Shown: positions 35,763 through 43,352, counted from the first letter of the stretch. The stretch: 64,000 nucleotides of DNA from JADJXV01 sp046328995 (GCA_046328995.1 JAXLVN010000001.1:124001-188000), one strand, 5' to 3'. Translations and numbers: made by a program. Notes: a model not told the origin generated them from the sequence alone.

Positions 35763-36692
35763 ATGACTCCACTTTCTACGATTGTATGTTTATGTTGCGG
35801 TAGCCGGGGCACGAGTGTCGTCTGGGCGAAAGCAACGGATCTTGAATACCGCACAACGAAGGATGAATTTGATATTATGCGGTGTAATACGTGCGGTTCG
35901 ATGTTTATCCATCCCATTCCTCTCGAACGCCTTAGCGAGATTTACCCATCGAATTATTATTCCTTTGCGCAGTCGCAGGATTCGCTTGTGCATCGCATCA
36001 AAACATGGCTCGACAAGCGCTATTTCCGTCCGCTGCTCGCGCAAGTCAAGGGGCAAACGCTGAGCGCGCTCGATGTGGGCGGTGGGGCAGGGTGGGAACT
36101 CAATGTGCTCAAGGAGGCCGACAATCGCATCACACATACGCAGGTCGTCGATCTCGATCCGGACGCTGAGAAACTCGCACATGCGAATGGTCATGCGTAT
36201 TTCTGCGGGAGAATTGAGGACTTTAGGTCGGAGAAAAAATTCGATGTAATTCTCATGCTCAATCTCATCGAACACGTAGCTAACCCCTTGGCAGTACTCG
36301 AACAAGCGCGGAATCTACTCGCACCGGGCGGTATTATTCTCATCAAAACGCCGAATATTGACAGTTGGGATGCGCGGCTTTTCCGCCATTCGAATTGGGG
36401 TGGCTATCATTGTCCGCGGCATTGGACGCTGTTCACGATGCCGAGTTTGTCGGGTCTCGTGCAGCGTGCGGGGCTGAAGGTCATCGAGGCGAGCTACACC
36501 CAAGGCGCGCCATTTTGGACGACGAGCGTGCTCTTTCGAATGGAGAAGATGGGGTTGGTGTCGATTACACGGGAGCGTCCTGTCGTCTATCATCCATTAT
36601 TCGGGCTTTTGAGCGCATTTTTTGCGGGGTTTGATTTTATCCGCGGGATGTTCGCCAAAACCTCGCAAATGTTTTTTATTCTAGGGAAGTAG
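35763..36692 (+). CDS. Class I SAM-dependent methyltransferase (Methyltransf_23) with N-terminal Cys cluster
   Basis: 309-residue methyltransferase. The N-terminus has CLCCGS and RCNTCGS (residues about 9-47), a likely zinc knuckle, followed by the SAM domain: motif I ALDVGGGAGWELNVL (about 101), motif II acidic VDLDPDAEKL and the VILMLNLIEHVANP block. The C-terminal part is hydrophobic. Proteins of this build commonly sit in polysaccharide or lipid modification clusters. Coupling to the desaturase suggests lipid or lipid-linked sugar modification; this is inference. Confidence 0.87.
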   Translation: MTPLSTIVCLCCGSRGTSVVWAKATDLEYRTTKDEFDIMRCNTCGSMFIHPIPLERLSEIYPSNYYSFAQSQDSLVHRIKTWLDKRYFRPLLAQVKGQTLSALDVGGGAGWELNVLKEADNRITHTQVVDLDPDAEKLAHANGHAYFCGRIEDFRSEKKFDVILMLNLIEHVANPLAVLEQARNLLAPGGIILIKTPNIDSWDARLFRHSNWGGYHCPRHWTLFTMPSLSGLVQRAGLKVIEASYTQGAPFWTTSVLFRMEKMGLVSITRERPVVYHPLFGLLSAFFAGFDFIRGMFAKTSQMFFILGK

Positions 36693-36718
36693 GCGCGAGT
36701 TCCGGGATAAATATTCTA

Positions 36719-36902
36719 GGTCTGGAATAAATTCCAGCCCTACAATTTGGTCGAGCCTACGGCTCTTTTTGGTAGTTGTTTATGGATGATATGGGTGGTA
36801 AAATAGGCATGGATAATCAATATAATACTATATAAATCAAATAAATACCAAAAAGTTCCGCTAGGAATGGGAGAAATTGTAGCAACGGATTTTAATCCGT
36901 TG
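36719..36902. repeat. Dispersed intergenic repeat, modules A then B (left border of island)
   Basis: Module A (36719-36800) contains CTGGAATAAATTCCAG and GGTCGAGCC-GGCTC palindromes; module B (36834-36902) contains AAAAAGTTCCGCTAGGAA and CAACGGATTTTAATCCGTTG. Both recur at 42328-42610 in the same orientation with few changes. No coding potential. See the second copy for the comparison. Confidence 0.92.
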
Positions 36903-36945
36903 TGGAAATCATGTAAGACATTCATCGGTAAGAGTTGACGACCGG

Positions 36946-37242
36946 TTATAACACGCTGTCGGACTTGGCAATTTTCCAATATTTGCTTCCATCAATCGCG
37001 CGGTCGATATAGGCGTGATCAAAGAGGTCGCGCCGCAGGGTGACGTAATCATCAAACGCGATCCACGCGCGGATAATCGCGTTCAATTCAGACTCAGAAT
37101 ATTCCACCGCTTCCTCAATTTTGCTATGGAGATACCGCCATATAAACGGCCGTAAGTGTTTCTTTTTCTTCGGGTAATATTCAATTCTGCCGTCAGCATC
37201 GAGCAGGCGGCGGAGTTCGGATGGGATGGTTGGGTCTTCCAT
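36946..37242 (-). CDS. DUF2087 domain protein
   Basis: Small protein of 98 residues matching DUF2087: GRIEYYPKKKKHLRPFIWRYL, then YSESELNAIIRAW, the conserved D-x-x-x-LRRDLFDHAYIDR block and the final DGSKYWK. DUF2087 proteins are often alone or fused to ArsR-type regulators and to nucleic-acid-binding domains; the role is unknown. It is the only minus-strand gene of the island. An exact TAnnTTTG lies 76 bp upstream. Confidence 0.82.
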   Translation of the reverse strand: MEDPTIPSELRRLLDADGRIEYYPKKKKHLRPFIWRYLHSKIEEAVEYSESELNAIIRAWIAFDDYVTLRRDLFDHAYIDRAIDGSKYWKIAKSDSVL

Positions 37243-37317
37243 GGTATTCTCACTAAAATCAATTCTACAGTACTCTTTCCAAACGATTTTTCATGTATTA
37301 ATCGTTGGTTTTTTTTG

Positions 37318-37325
37318 CAAAATTA
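37318..37325 (-). promoter_or_regulatory. TAnnTTTG element, probably for the DUF2087 gene
   Basis: Minus strand TAATTTTG, exact, 76 bp from the start at 37242. It lies in a strongly AT-rich spacer, so chance is more likely here than for the other sites. Confidence 0.35.
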
Positions 37326-37331
37326 CGATAA

Positions 37332-37380
37332 AATTTAAATAGTTAGGTGTTTACGACAGGTTGAAACAACCTGTGGGAAT
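37332..37380. repeat. Small hairpin repeat before the 238-residue gene
   Basis: AATTTAAATAGTTAGGTG followed by hairpin ACAGGTT (37356-37362) GAAAC AACCTGT (37368-37374). The same leader phrase and a related hairpin recur at 38324-38370. Confidence 0.7.
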
Positions 37381-37422
37381 GGGAATAATCGGTTCTTATA
37401 TAACAAGTTGTGAGAATATAGA

Positions 37423-38139
37423 ATGAAAAACAGAATTGGTAGAACCCTACTGTGGTTTAAAGATGAAAATGGCATCATCAAGGACTTACTGGAAGATTTT
37501 CTTGGTATTTCAATGTTGCTCAATAGACTGCTCAATGAAGTATATGCAGGTAAACCTATAGAGTTTATAAATTTAAGTTTTGCCAATGAAGAGTATTATA
37601 CTACTTATACTGCTAATCCAGTTCATAGTTTACATTACGTTGGTTCTATGAGAGGTTATTTAGAATATTATGGCGCGCTAGATTACTCAAAATTATGTCA
37701 ACTGTCAGAGAAAGAACAGAGGAGTTTTATTTGGGAAGAAGCTTGTAAATACTTACAAGCTGCCGCTTTGAAAATCAAAAATCCTAAACTTTATGAAGCA
37801 TCAGAATATGCACATAAGAAGGGTCTTGAAGGTAAGTTGAATACAGATTATCGAGTTTTAGAAGTAGATGCTATAGTTTATGGCGTGCCTATTAAGGTCT
37901 CAGTGTCGATTTTATTTAAGCACGATGCAATGTACTCAATACTTACCATTGAGAAAGAAGGTACGACTATTTGGACAAAAAATATAGATATTTGCGAAAA
38001 AGGTAACGGGTTCTTTCTGGAAGCATATAAAAAAATAATTATTGAAGATACCAATCTCATAGTTAAGGGACATTATCTAATGAAGTCATTGCCTTTGAAG
38101 ATTCACATCACTCCTGCAATGGTAGGTATTCAAGAATAG
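37423..38139 (+). CDS. Unknown protein, 238 residues
   Basis: I do not recognise this protein. It has no signal peptide or membrane segment and is rich in Tyr, Leu, Lys and Glu. Residues 1-60 look helical (DLLEDFLGISMLLNRLLNEV), the middle has helices with EEACKYLQAAALKIKN, and the C-terminal half reads as beta strands (DAIVYGVPIKVSVSILF, YSILTIEKEGTTIWTKNI). The base composition is much AT-richer than the core genes. It is the first plus-strand gene of the island, preceded by a small hairpin repeat. A stand-alone immunity or defence role would fit the setting but nothing in the sequence proves it. Confidence 0.6.
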   Translation: MKNRIGRTLLWFKDENGIIKDLLEDFLGISMLLNRLLNEVYAGKPIEFINLSFANEEYYTTYTANPVHSLHYVGSMRGYLEYYGALDYSKLCQLSEKEQRSFIWEEACKYLQAAALKIKNPKLYEASEYAHKKGLEGKLNTDYRVLEVDAIVYGVPIKVSVSILFKHDAMYSILTIEKEGTTIWTKNIDICEKGNGFFLEAYKKIIIEDTNLIVKGHYLMKSLPLKIHITPAMVGIQE

Positions 38140-38281
38140 CTCAATCATCATTTAAATAATTACATTAATCGAGTGTAACTGCATTCCTGTGAAATGGTTG
38201 AGTTTCGTTTGATTATATAAAATTCTGACTATTATTTACACAAAAGTTCGGTAAACAGAAGATTCGAGCAGGACGTTTCAT

Positions 38282-38370
38282 CGGTGCGTATTGACGACCG
38301 GTTGTTGCAACCGGTCGGACTGGAATTTAAATAGATAGGTGACTACGACAGGTTGAAAAATCGGCCTGTC
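38282..38370. repeat. Two small hairpin repeats before the first 180-residue gene
   Basis: Stem 1 is CGACCGGTTG (38295-38304) / CAACCGGTCG (38308-38317), 10 bp perfect with a 3-base loop. Stem 2 is GACAGG (38347-38352) / CCTGTC (38365-38370), preceded by AATTTAAATAGATAGGTG as at 37332. A partial match, TTGACGACCGGTT, also lies at about 36936. Confidence 0.7.
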
Positions 38371-38400
38371 TGTATATTGAATATTAACTGAAGGTAGTAT

Positions 38401-38943
38401 ATGGTGCAATTTAATAGATGTGAATATCCTGACATGGGAAGATTCTTTACAAATAGGAATGATAATGAAGTAAATGAATATACAGAGTACTTTTATAGTG
38501 AAGCTATAAAGAGCTTTGAGGTGATTATAAATGAATTGCTGCATAAAACAGTGTTGCCGGAAAAAGCTATTGATGCAGGCATGACTGATCACCGGGACGG
38601 TTTATCAGTTGGAATAGATATGTATTGTACGAACGAAGCTTGTATAAAAAATAACATTGATACTTCACATACTGACCCATCTATGGGGTTTTACTATGTC
38701 CATAACAAACGAGAAAGTAAGGAAGGAAATACTATTATATGTATCACTGTTCTTGCAGAGACAGAAACTACATTTCCAACTTTTGAGATTGATGCTAATG
38801 ACCCTGATTTATTCGAAAAATTAAAAATGCATCTCCATACTTTGATTGAAATTGCGACTTCAACACAAGCGATAGAAGACTTTATCGCAATGGTTGCAGA
38901 TGAGATAGGGTATGAAAGAAAAAATGAGAGTTTGGACCGGTAA
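38401..38943 (+). CDS. Unknown 180-residue protein, first copy of duplicated gene
   Basis: Not recognised. Acidic, probably soluble, no signal peptide. Its paralogue at 39630-40172 has the same length of 180 residues. Shared blocks are NRND.E.NEY.EYFY.EA.KSFEVI, LLHKT.LPEKAI, EACIKNNIDTSH.DP and the long tail EIDANDPDLF.KLK.HLHTLIEIATS; the central and N-terminal segments differ strongly. AT-rich, with an AAGG-type site before the ATG. It is followed by a hairpin and a small membrane-protein gene, and the pair is repeated. Immunity-type or signalling roles are possible guesses only. Confidence 0.65.
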   Translation: MVQFNRCEYPDMGRFFTNRNDNEVNEYTEYFYSEAIKSFEVIINELLHKTVLPEKAIDAGMTDHRDGLSVGIDMYCTNEACIKNNIDTSHTDPSMGFYYVHNKRESKEGNTIICITVLAETETTFPTFEIDANDPDLFEKLKMHLHTLIEIATSTQAIEDFIAMVADEIGYERKNESLDR

Positions 38944-38968
38944 TTTTTTTTGAAAAACAAGCCAAGGT

Positions 38969-39005
38969 AAGTCTTTGAGACCAGTTAAAAGAAACAGTCG
39001 GACTT
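38969..39005 (+). repeat. Hairpin between the two genes of unit 1
   Basis: AAGTC (38969-38973) pairs with GACTT (39001-39005), with an inner GAC/GTC pairing, 12 bp before the membrane-protein ATG. It could form in the mRNA over the ribosome-binding region. Confidence 0.5.
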
Positions 39006-39016
39006 GAAAGATTCAA

Positions 39017-39565
39017 ATGAGTAAATTGAACAGTAAAAATGTGAATCGTAAAGTTCGCGATTACACCAAAAATGTAGTCTTGCTTTCTAAAAAAAAGAAG
39101 GGCATCACATCTTATATTCTAATATTGATGAGTCTTTATGTATCAGCTACTTATACTGATACACAATATTATAGTATATATATTCTTATGGGTTTGGGGA
39201 TTTTAGGTGTATTGTGTTATGTTGTAGCCGATACGATAGAAGTTTATCACGACAAAATCGAGGTACTATCTTTTTTGGGTAGAAAGAAAAACTCGATTAT
39301 GAGAAATGAAATACTAGAATGGAATGAGATCAAAAAAGCGGGTAAGTATTTAACTTACCATGTACTTATTGTTCAAACTAAGTACGATAAATTCGTAATT
39401 AGTAGCATTCGGTACAAGAACTATGAAGAGATTAAAAACAAAATTACACACGGCGTGATCAGAAGTGGTGAAATTCATGAAGGCTTCGATAAACGTCATT
39501 ACATTTTTATATATGTGATATTTGTAATTGGAATAACTTCCTTGGTCGCTTTATTTATTTTCTAA
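39017..39565 (+). CDS. Unknown small membrane protein, 182 residues, first copy
   Basis: Not recognised. Hydrophobic segments lie at about 29-45, 50-70 and 160-181, with a polar, partly beta-rich middle (about 75-140; DTIEVYHDKIEVLSFLG, YHVLIVQTKYDKFVISSIRYKNYEEIKNKI) like a small PH-domain-type (bPH) insert between membrane helices; that comparison is tentative. The N-terminus is basic (KNVNRKVRDYTKNVVLLSKKKKG). Coupled to the preceding 180-residue gene through a hairpin spacer. A second copy at 40243 is frameshifted. Confidence 0.65.
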   Translation: MSKLNSKNVNRKVRDYTKNVVLLSKKKKGITSYILILMSLYVSATYTDTQYYSIYILMGLGILGVLCYVVADTIEVYHDKIEVLSFLGRKKNSIMRNEILEWNEIKKAGKYLTYHVLIVQTKYDKFVISSIRYKNYEEIKNKITHGVIRSGEIHEGFDKRHYIFIYVIFVIGITSLVALFIF

Positions 39566-39629
39566 CAATTTTGGAAACCTGAGTAAATTCTGCCACAACT
39601 CCAATAGCTTTTACATTTATAGTACTACT

Positions 39630-40172
39630 ATGATACAATTTAGGATATTTAAGTCTCTTGACAGCAGAAGATTCTTTCCAAATAGGAATGACGAAGAAAT
39701 AAATGAATATATAGAGTACTTTTATCATGAAGCCGGAAAAAGCTTTGAGGTGATTGCAAATGTACTTCTTCATAAAACAACGTTGCCGGAAAAAGCAATA
39801 ATAGGATTCAAGACTGAGACTTGGTATGGCTTAGGAGTTGGAATAGATATAGGTTATACGAAGGAAGCATGTATAAAAAATAATATTGATACATCACATA
39901 ATGATCCGGCTGCGGGTTTTGGCTATCATCATGAAATACTAAAGAGTAAAGAAGGAAATGCAATTGTATCGTTCACTGTACTTGTAGATCCAGACACAAC
40001 ATTGCCAACTATTGAGATTGATGCTAATGATCCTGATTTATTCCCGAAATTGAAAAAGCATCTCCATACCTTGATAGAAATTGCGACTTCGGCACAAACG
40101 ATAGAAGACTTTATAGTAACCTTGGTCGATGAGGTAGGGTATGAAAGAAAAAATGAGAGTTCGGACCATTAA
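39630..40172 (+). CDS. Unknown 180-residue protein, second (diverged) copy
   Basis: Paralogue of the gene at 38401 with equal length and the same conserved blocks (see there). Differences cluster in residues 1-15, 56-76 and 95-125; the C-terminal 50 residues are best conserved. No stop or frameshift, so both copies seem to be under selection. The DNA just before its start does not match that before copy 1, but the DNA after its stop does, so the duplication border lies near the start codon. Confidence 0.65.
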   Translation: MIQFRIFKSLDSRRFFPNRNDEEINEYIEYFYHEAGKSFEVIANVLLHKTTLPEKAIIGFKTETWYGLGVGIDIGYTKEACIKNNIDTSHNDPAAGFGYHHEILKSKEGNAIVSFTVLVDPDTTLPTIEIDANDPDLFPKLKKHLHTLIEIATSAQTIEDFIVTLVDEVGYERKNESSDH

Positions 40173-40195
40173 TTTTTTTTAAAACAAGCCAAGGT

Positions 40196-40231
40196 AAGTC
40201 TTTACGACCAGTTGAAAGAAAGGTCGGACTT
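40196..40231 (+). repeat. Hairpin between the two genes of unit 2
   Basis: AAGTC (40196-40200) / GACTT (40227-40231) with inner GACC (40206-40209) / GGTC (40222-40225). Pairing is kept relative to the copy at 38969 although the loop changed. Confidence 0.5.
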
Positions 40232-40242
40232 GAAAGATTCAA

Positions 40243-40790
40243 ATGAGTAAATTGAACAGTAAAAATATGAATCATAAAGCTCGCGATTACACCAAAAATG
40301 TAGTCTTGCTTTCTAAAAACAGAAGGGCATCACATCTTATATTCTAATATTAATGAGTCTTTATGTATCAGCTACTTATACTGATACACAATATTATAGT
40401 ATATATATTCTTTTGGGTTTGGGGATTTTAGGTGTATTGTGTTATGTTGTAGCCGATACGATAGAAGTTTATCACGACAAAATCGAGGTACTATCTTTTT
40501 TGGGTAGAAAGAAAAAAACGATTATGAGGAATGAAATACTAGAATGGAATGAGATCAAAAAAGCAGGTAAGTATTTAACTTTCCATGTACTTATTGTTCA
40601 AACTAAGTGCGATAAATTCGTAATTAGTAGCATTCGGTACAAGAACTATGAAGAGATTAAAAACAAAATTACACACGGCGTGATCAGAAGTGGTGAAATT
40701 CATGAAGACTTCGATAAACGTCATTACATTTTTATATATGTGATATTTGTAATTGGAATAACTTCCTTGGTCGCTTTATTTATTTTCTAA
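40243..40790 (+). pseudogene. Second copy of the small membrane protein, frameshifted
   Basis: The DNA matches the copy at 39017 from its ATG onward, but where copy 1 has an eight-A run before GAAGG (near 39090) copy 2 reads AAAAACA, one base fewer. The original frame is therefore lost after about 25 codons. A 145-residue frame from ATG 40353 restores the rest, with only six amino-acid changes from copy 1, so a shortened protein lacking the basic N-terminus and the first membrane helix may still be made. The homopolymer position also allows a sequencing error or slippage. Confidence 0.8.
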
Positions 40791-40890
40791 CAATTTTGGA
40801 AACCTGAGTAAATTCTACCACAACTCCATTAAAGCTTAGACATAGCCACGGTTTACATTGTCATGTCCATGATATTCAAAAGATACTACT

Positions 40891-42273
40891 ATGAAAGAAT
40901 CATATCGTACAGAATTCAAACTATCACTTTCTGAGTCGTTAGAAAAAGAAGTGGTTGCTTTTTTAAACAGCCGCGAAGGTGGTGTGATTTATATCGGAAT
41001 TGATAACGATGGAATTACCCAAGGTGTTGAAAATACTGATGTTGTACAGTTGCAGATTAAAGATCGACTCAAGAATACTATTCATCCCACTTGTTTGGGG
41101 TTGTTTGATATTATAGGTGAAGAAATTGACAGTAAAGATGTGGTTAAAATTATCGTTGCAAGCGGTCCTGAAAAGCCGTATTATCTCAAAAAACAAGGTA
41201 TGTCCGAAAAGGGATGTTTCATCAGAATCGGTACTGCCGCTGAGCCAATGCCACTACGGATGATTGAGCACCTTTTTGCCAAGCGCACCCGCAATTCAAT
41301 CGGGAAAATCCGGTCGAACCGGCAGAACCTCAAATTCGAACAACTCAGGATTTATTATGAAGAATCAGGTAAAGAATTAAACGCACAGTTTGCCGCAAAT
41401 CTCGGCTTACTCAATGAAGATGGTGATTTTAATTTTGCGGCATTCCTGATGTCGGATAGTAATACTATTTCGATTAAAGTAGCAAAATATAATGGTAAAA
41501 CACGAGTTAACCTGATTGAAAACAACGAGTACGGTTACACTTCCATCATCAAGGCAACAAAGCAGGTTTTGGACAAAATTGAACTCGAAAATAAAACCAG
41601 AACCCGCATCACTTCACACAAAAGAATAGATACACGCCTCTGGGATGCAATTGCGATACGGGAAGCGATTATCAACGCCATCGTTCATAATGATTATTCG
41701 CACGAAGTAGTTCCGAAGGTCGAGATTTTTGACGATAGAATTGAGATAACCTCAGCCGGTGGATTACCGGAACAGTTAAGTCGCGAAGAGTTTTTTCAAG
41801 GATTTTCTATCCCACGCAATCAAGAAATCATGCGTATTTTCAAGGATATAGAAATGGTGGAGCATCTCGGCTCCGGTATCCCACGCATACTGAAAGCATA
41901 TTCCGAAAAGTGCTTTCAGTTTACCGATAATTTCCTGCGGATGACATTCCCCAATAAATGGAATATCGCTGAAGAAGCAAATCAAGAGTTAGTTCTCAAT
42001 GGTGGTGCAAAAGGTGGTGCAATAGGTGGACAAATAGGTGGACAAATAGGTGGACAAATAGGTGGACAAATAGGTGGACAAATAGAGCTAACAGAAAAAC
42101 AGCGTGAGATACTGAATTTAATAGCTCAATTCCCAAAAATCACAAGGAATGAATTATCGATACAACTATCTATACACGAATCTGCCGTAAGCAAACACCT
42201 CGATGCTCTCAAGCAAAAAGGCGCACTCATACGCATAGGTGGCACCCGTGGATATTGGAAGGTGGTAGGGTGA
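40891..42273 (+). CDS. AlbA_2/Schlafen-type ATP-binding protein with winged-helix C-terminus
   Basis: 460-residue cytosolic protein. Residues about 1-125 are an AlbA_2 (Schlafen AAA_4) domain (ESYRTEFKLSL, FLNSREGGVIYIGIDNDG, FIRIGTAAEPM). Residues about 240-360 are a GHKL-like ATP-binding domain (AIREAIINAIVHNDYS, VEIFDDRIEITSAGGLP, HLGSGIPRI). A GGQI repeat linker (about 371-398) joins it to a winged helix-turn-helix (about 400-458; REILNLIAQFPKITRNELSIQL, SAVSKHLDALKQKG). Such proteins are treated as transcription regulators, and relatives occur in defence islands. It ends the island; composition is closer to the host than that of the preceding genes. Confidence 0.87.
   Translation: MKESYRTEFKLSLSESLEKEVVAFLNSREGGVIYIGIDNDGITQGVENTDVVQLQIKDRLKNTIHPTCLGLFDIIGEEIDSKDVVKIIVASGPEKPYYLKKQGMSEKGCFIRIGTAAEPMPLRMIEHLFAKRTRNSIGKIRSNRQNLKFEQLRIYYEESGKELNAQFAANLGLLNEDGDFNFAAFLMSDSNTISIKVAKYNGKTRVNLIENNEYGYTSIIKATKQVLDKIELENKTRTRITSHKRIDTRLWDAIAIREAIINAIVHNDYSHEVVPKVEIFDDRIEITSAGGLPEQLSREEFFQGFSIPRNQEIMRIFKDIEMVEHLGSGIPRILKAYSEKCFQFTDNFLRMTFPNKWNIAEEANQELVLNGGAKGGAIGGQIGGQIGGQIGGQIGGQIELTEKQREILNLIAQFPKITRNELSIQLSIHESAVSKHLDALKQKGALIRIGGTRGYWKVVG
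42025..42084 (+). repeat. In-frame microsatellite, 5 x 12 bp GGTGGACAAATA
   Basis: Five perfect copies encode (Gly-Gly-Gln-Ile)5, preceded by two related units (GGAKGGAI). Since 12 is a multiple of 3, copy-number change would lengthen or shorten the linker between the ATP-binding and winged-helix domains without a frameshift. Confidence 0.95.
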
Positions 42274-42327
42274 AAAGCTGAAGGTGTTGGTGGCTGATTG
42301 TAGAACCCCCGGGCGTGAATGCCTTGT

Positions 42328-42610
42328 AAATCAATTAAATACCAAAAAGTTCCGCTAGGAACTCGAGAAATTGTAGCAACGGATTGTAATCCGTTGGCAT
42401 GGTTTGGTGAAACGTCTCGTGTATGGTCTGGAATAAATTCCAGCCCTACAATTTGGTCGAGCCGATGGCTCTTTTTGGTATTTGTTTTATGGATGATATG
42501 GGTGGTAATTAATAATTCAGAGATTAATATAATTCTATACAAATCAATAAAATACTAAAAAGTTCCGCTACGAACGGGAGAAATTGTAGCAACGGATTTT
42601 TAATCCGTTG
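42328..42610. repeat. Dispersed intergenic repeat, modules B-A-B (right border of island)
   Basis: Module B at 42328-42396, A at 42425-42507 and B again at 42541-42610; a truncated B (GGATTTTAATCCGTTGG) follows at about 42626. A-B here matches A-B at 36719-36902 in the same orientation over about 185 bp, with changes mainly outside the palindromes. In one copy CTAGGAAC became CTACGAAC. No gene is present. Confidence 0.92.
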
Positions 42611-42664
42611 AAAAAATGGTAGCAATGGATTTTAATCCGTTGGAATGGTTTGGAAATACCCTCT

Positions 42665-43240
42665 TCACCCCTTCCCCTTATCAATCTCAATATCATACTT
42701 CGCCAGCAAACCGAGAACGCCGGGAGTGGTGAACTTTGCTTTTTTGATGCGGTTACGTTCGGGGTCGAGTGCGTAATTGAAGGATGTGCGCAGGTCTGCT
42801 TTGTCGAGAATTGTTCGCTCGAAAATCGCTGCTGCGAAGTCGCAATTATCGAGTACCGCGCTCGTGAGATCACACTCGGTAAAGTCTGTTTCGCGGAGTT
42901 GTGAATTGGTGATTGTTGTTTTATTGAGCTTGCATTTAAAGAACGACGACATGTTGAGGATACACCCCTCAAAGCTCACCGAAAAGCCGAATTCGGCGCA
43001 CTCGTCGAACCTCACACCTAGCATTTTACAATTCTTGAAATGCACTTCCCTGAGTGCTGTATCGGTCAGCTTCACAACGCTCAAATTGCAGTGAATGAAC
43101 GTACATTCAACAAATTTACAACCCGCAAGATTGCAATGCGAGAAGTCGCAATTGGTAAACGTACATTCCTCGTATTCACCTTTTGTGAATGGAGTTAGAG
43201 TGTAATTGATTTTGTCGAATTGTTCGTTGTCTGTGTACAT
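42665..43240 (-). CDS. Pentapeptide-repeat protein, Qnr-like
   Basis: 191-residue right-handed quadrilateral beta-helix protein. Repeats of the form A(D/N)LxX run from about residue 25 to 150 (CTFTNCDFSHCNLAGCKFVECTF and similar), followed by the tail LDPERNRIKKAKFTTPGVLGLLAKYDIEI, which is the C-terminal signature of Qnr-like proteins. Members of this family can bind DNA gyrase as DNA mimics and protect it; whether this one does cannot be told, and most chromosomal homologues have no proven function. It ends next to the repeat block that bounds the island. Confidence 0.87.
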   Translation of the reverse strand: MYTDNEQFDKINYTLTPFTKGEYEECTFTNCDFSHCNLAGCKFVECTFIHCNLSVVKLTDTALREVHFKNCKMLGVRFDECAEFGFSVSFEGCILNMSSFFKCKLNKTTITNSQLRETDFTECDLTSAVLDNCDFAAAIFERTILDKADLRTSFNYALDPERNRIKKAKFTTPGVLGLLAKYDIEIDKGKG

Positions 43241-43315
43241 TGTATGATCAAAAAAGTACTGAAATCTCTGCGTTCTCTGCGTCTTTGCGTTAATGGAGGA
43301 TGCTGTAATTAATTC

Positions 43316-43334
43316 GAGGTGACACTACCACCTC
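43316..43334 (-). terminator. Weak hairpin after the acetyltransferase gene
   Basis: GAGGTG (43316-43321) / CACCTC (43329-43334), 19 bp after the stop of the minus-strand acetyltransferase gene; the following bases on the minus strand (GAATTAATTAC) lack a real T-run. The neighbouring 43262-43292 (CTCTGCGTTCTCTGCGTCTT) is a common intergenic repeat phrase. Confidence 0.35.
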
Positions 43335-43352
43335 AATAGACGGTAGGCGTTT

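Larger units (their letters stand above)
38401..40829 (+). repeat. Tandem duplication of a two-gene unit (about 1.23 kb each)
   Basis: Unit 1 is genes 38401-38943 and 39017-39565; unit 2 is genes 39630-40172 and 40243-40790. Offsets are 1229 bp for the first genes and 1226 bp for the second. Spacers between the two genes and the roughly 40 bp after the second gene (TAACAATTTTGGAAACCTGA) are nearly identical. The membrane-protein genes are nearly identical while the 180-residue genes differ at roughly a third of positions. Confidence 0.92.

Noticed and set aside
37332..40830. The island as an integron cassette array with attC-like hairpins
   Set aside because: Small same-strand unknown genes separated by hairpins suggest attC sites, but no integrase gene, no GTTRRRY/RYYYAAC core pairs at constant positions and no strand-specific extrahelical bases could be found; the hairpins lie before, not after, the genes.
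42665..43240. Acquired plasmid-type quinolone-resistance gene
   Set aside because: Only the fold and tail signature match; there is no plasmid context, and chromosomal pentapeptide proteins of this type are common in Bacteroidota.
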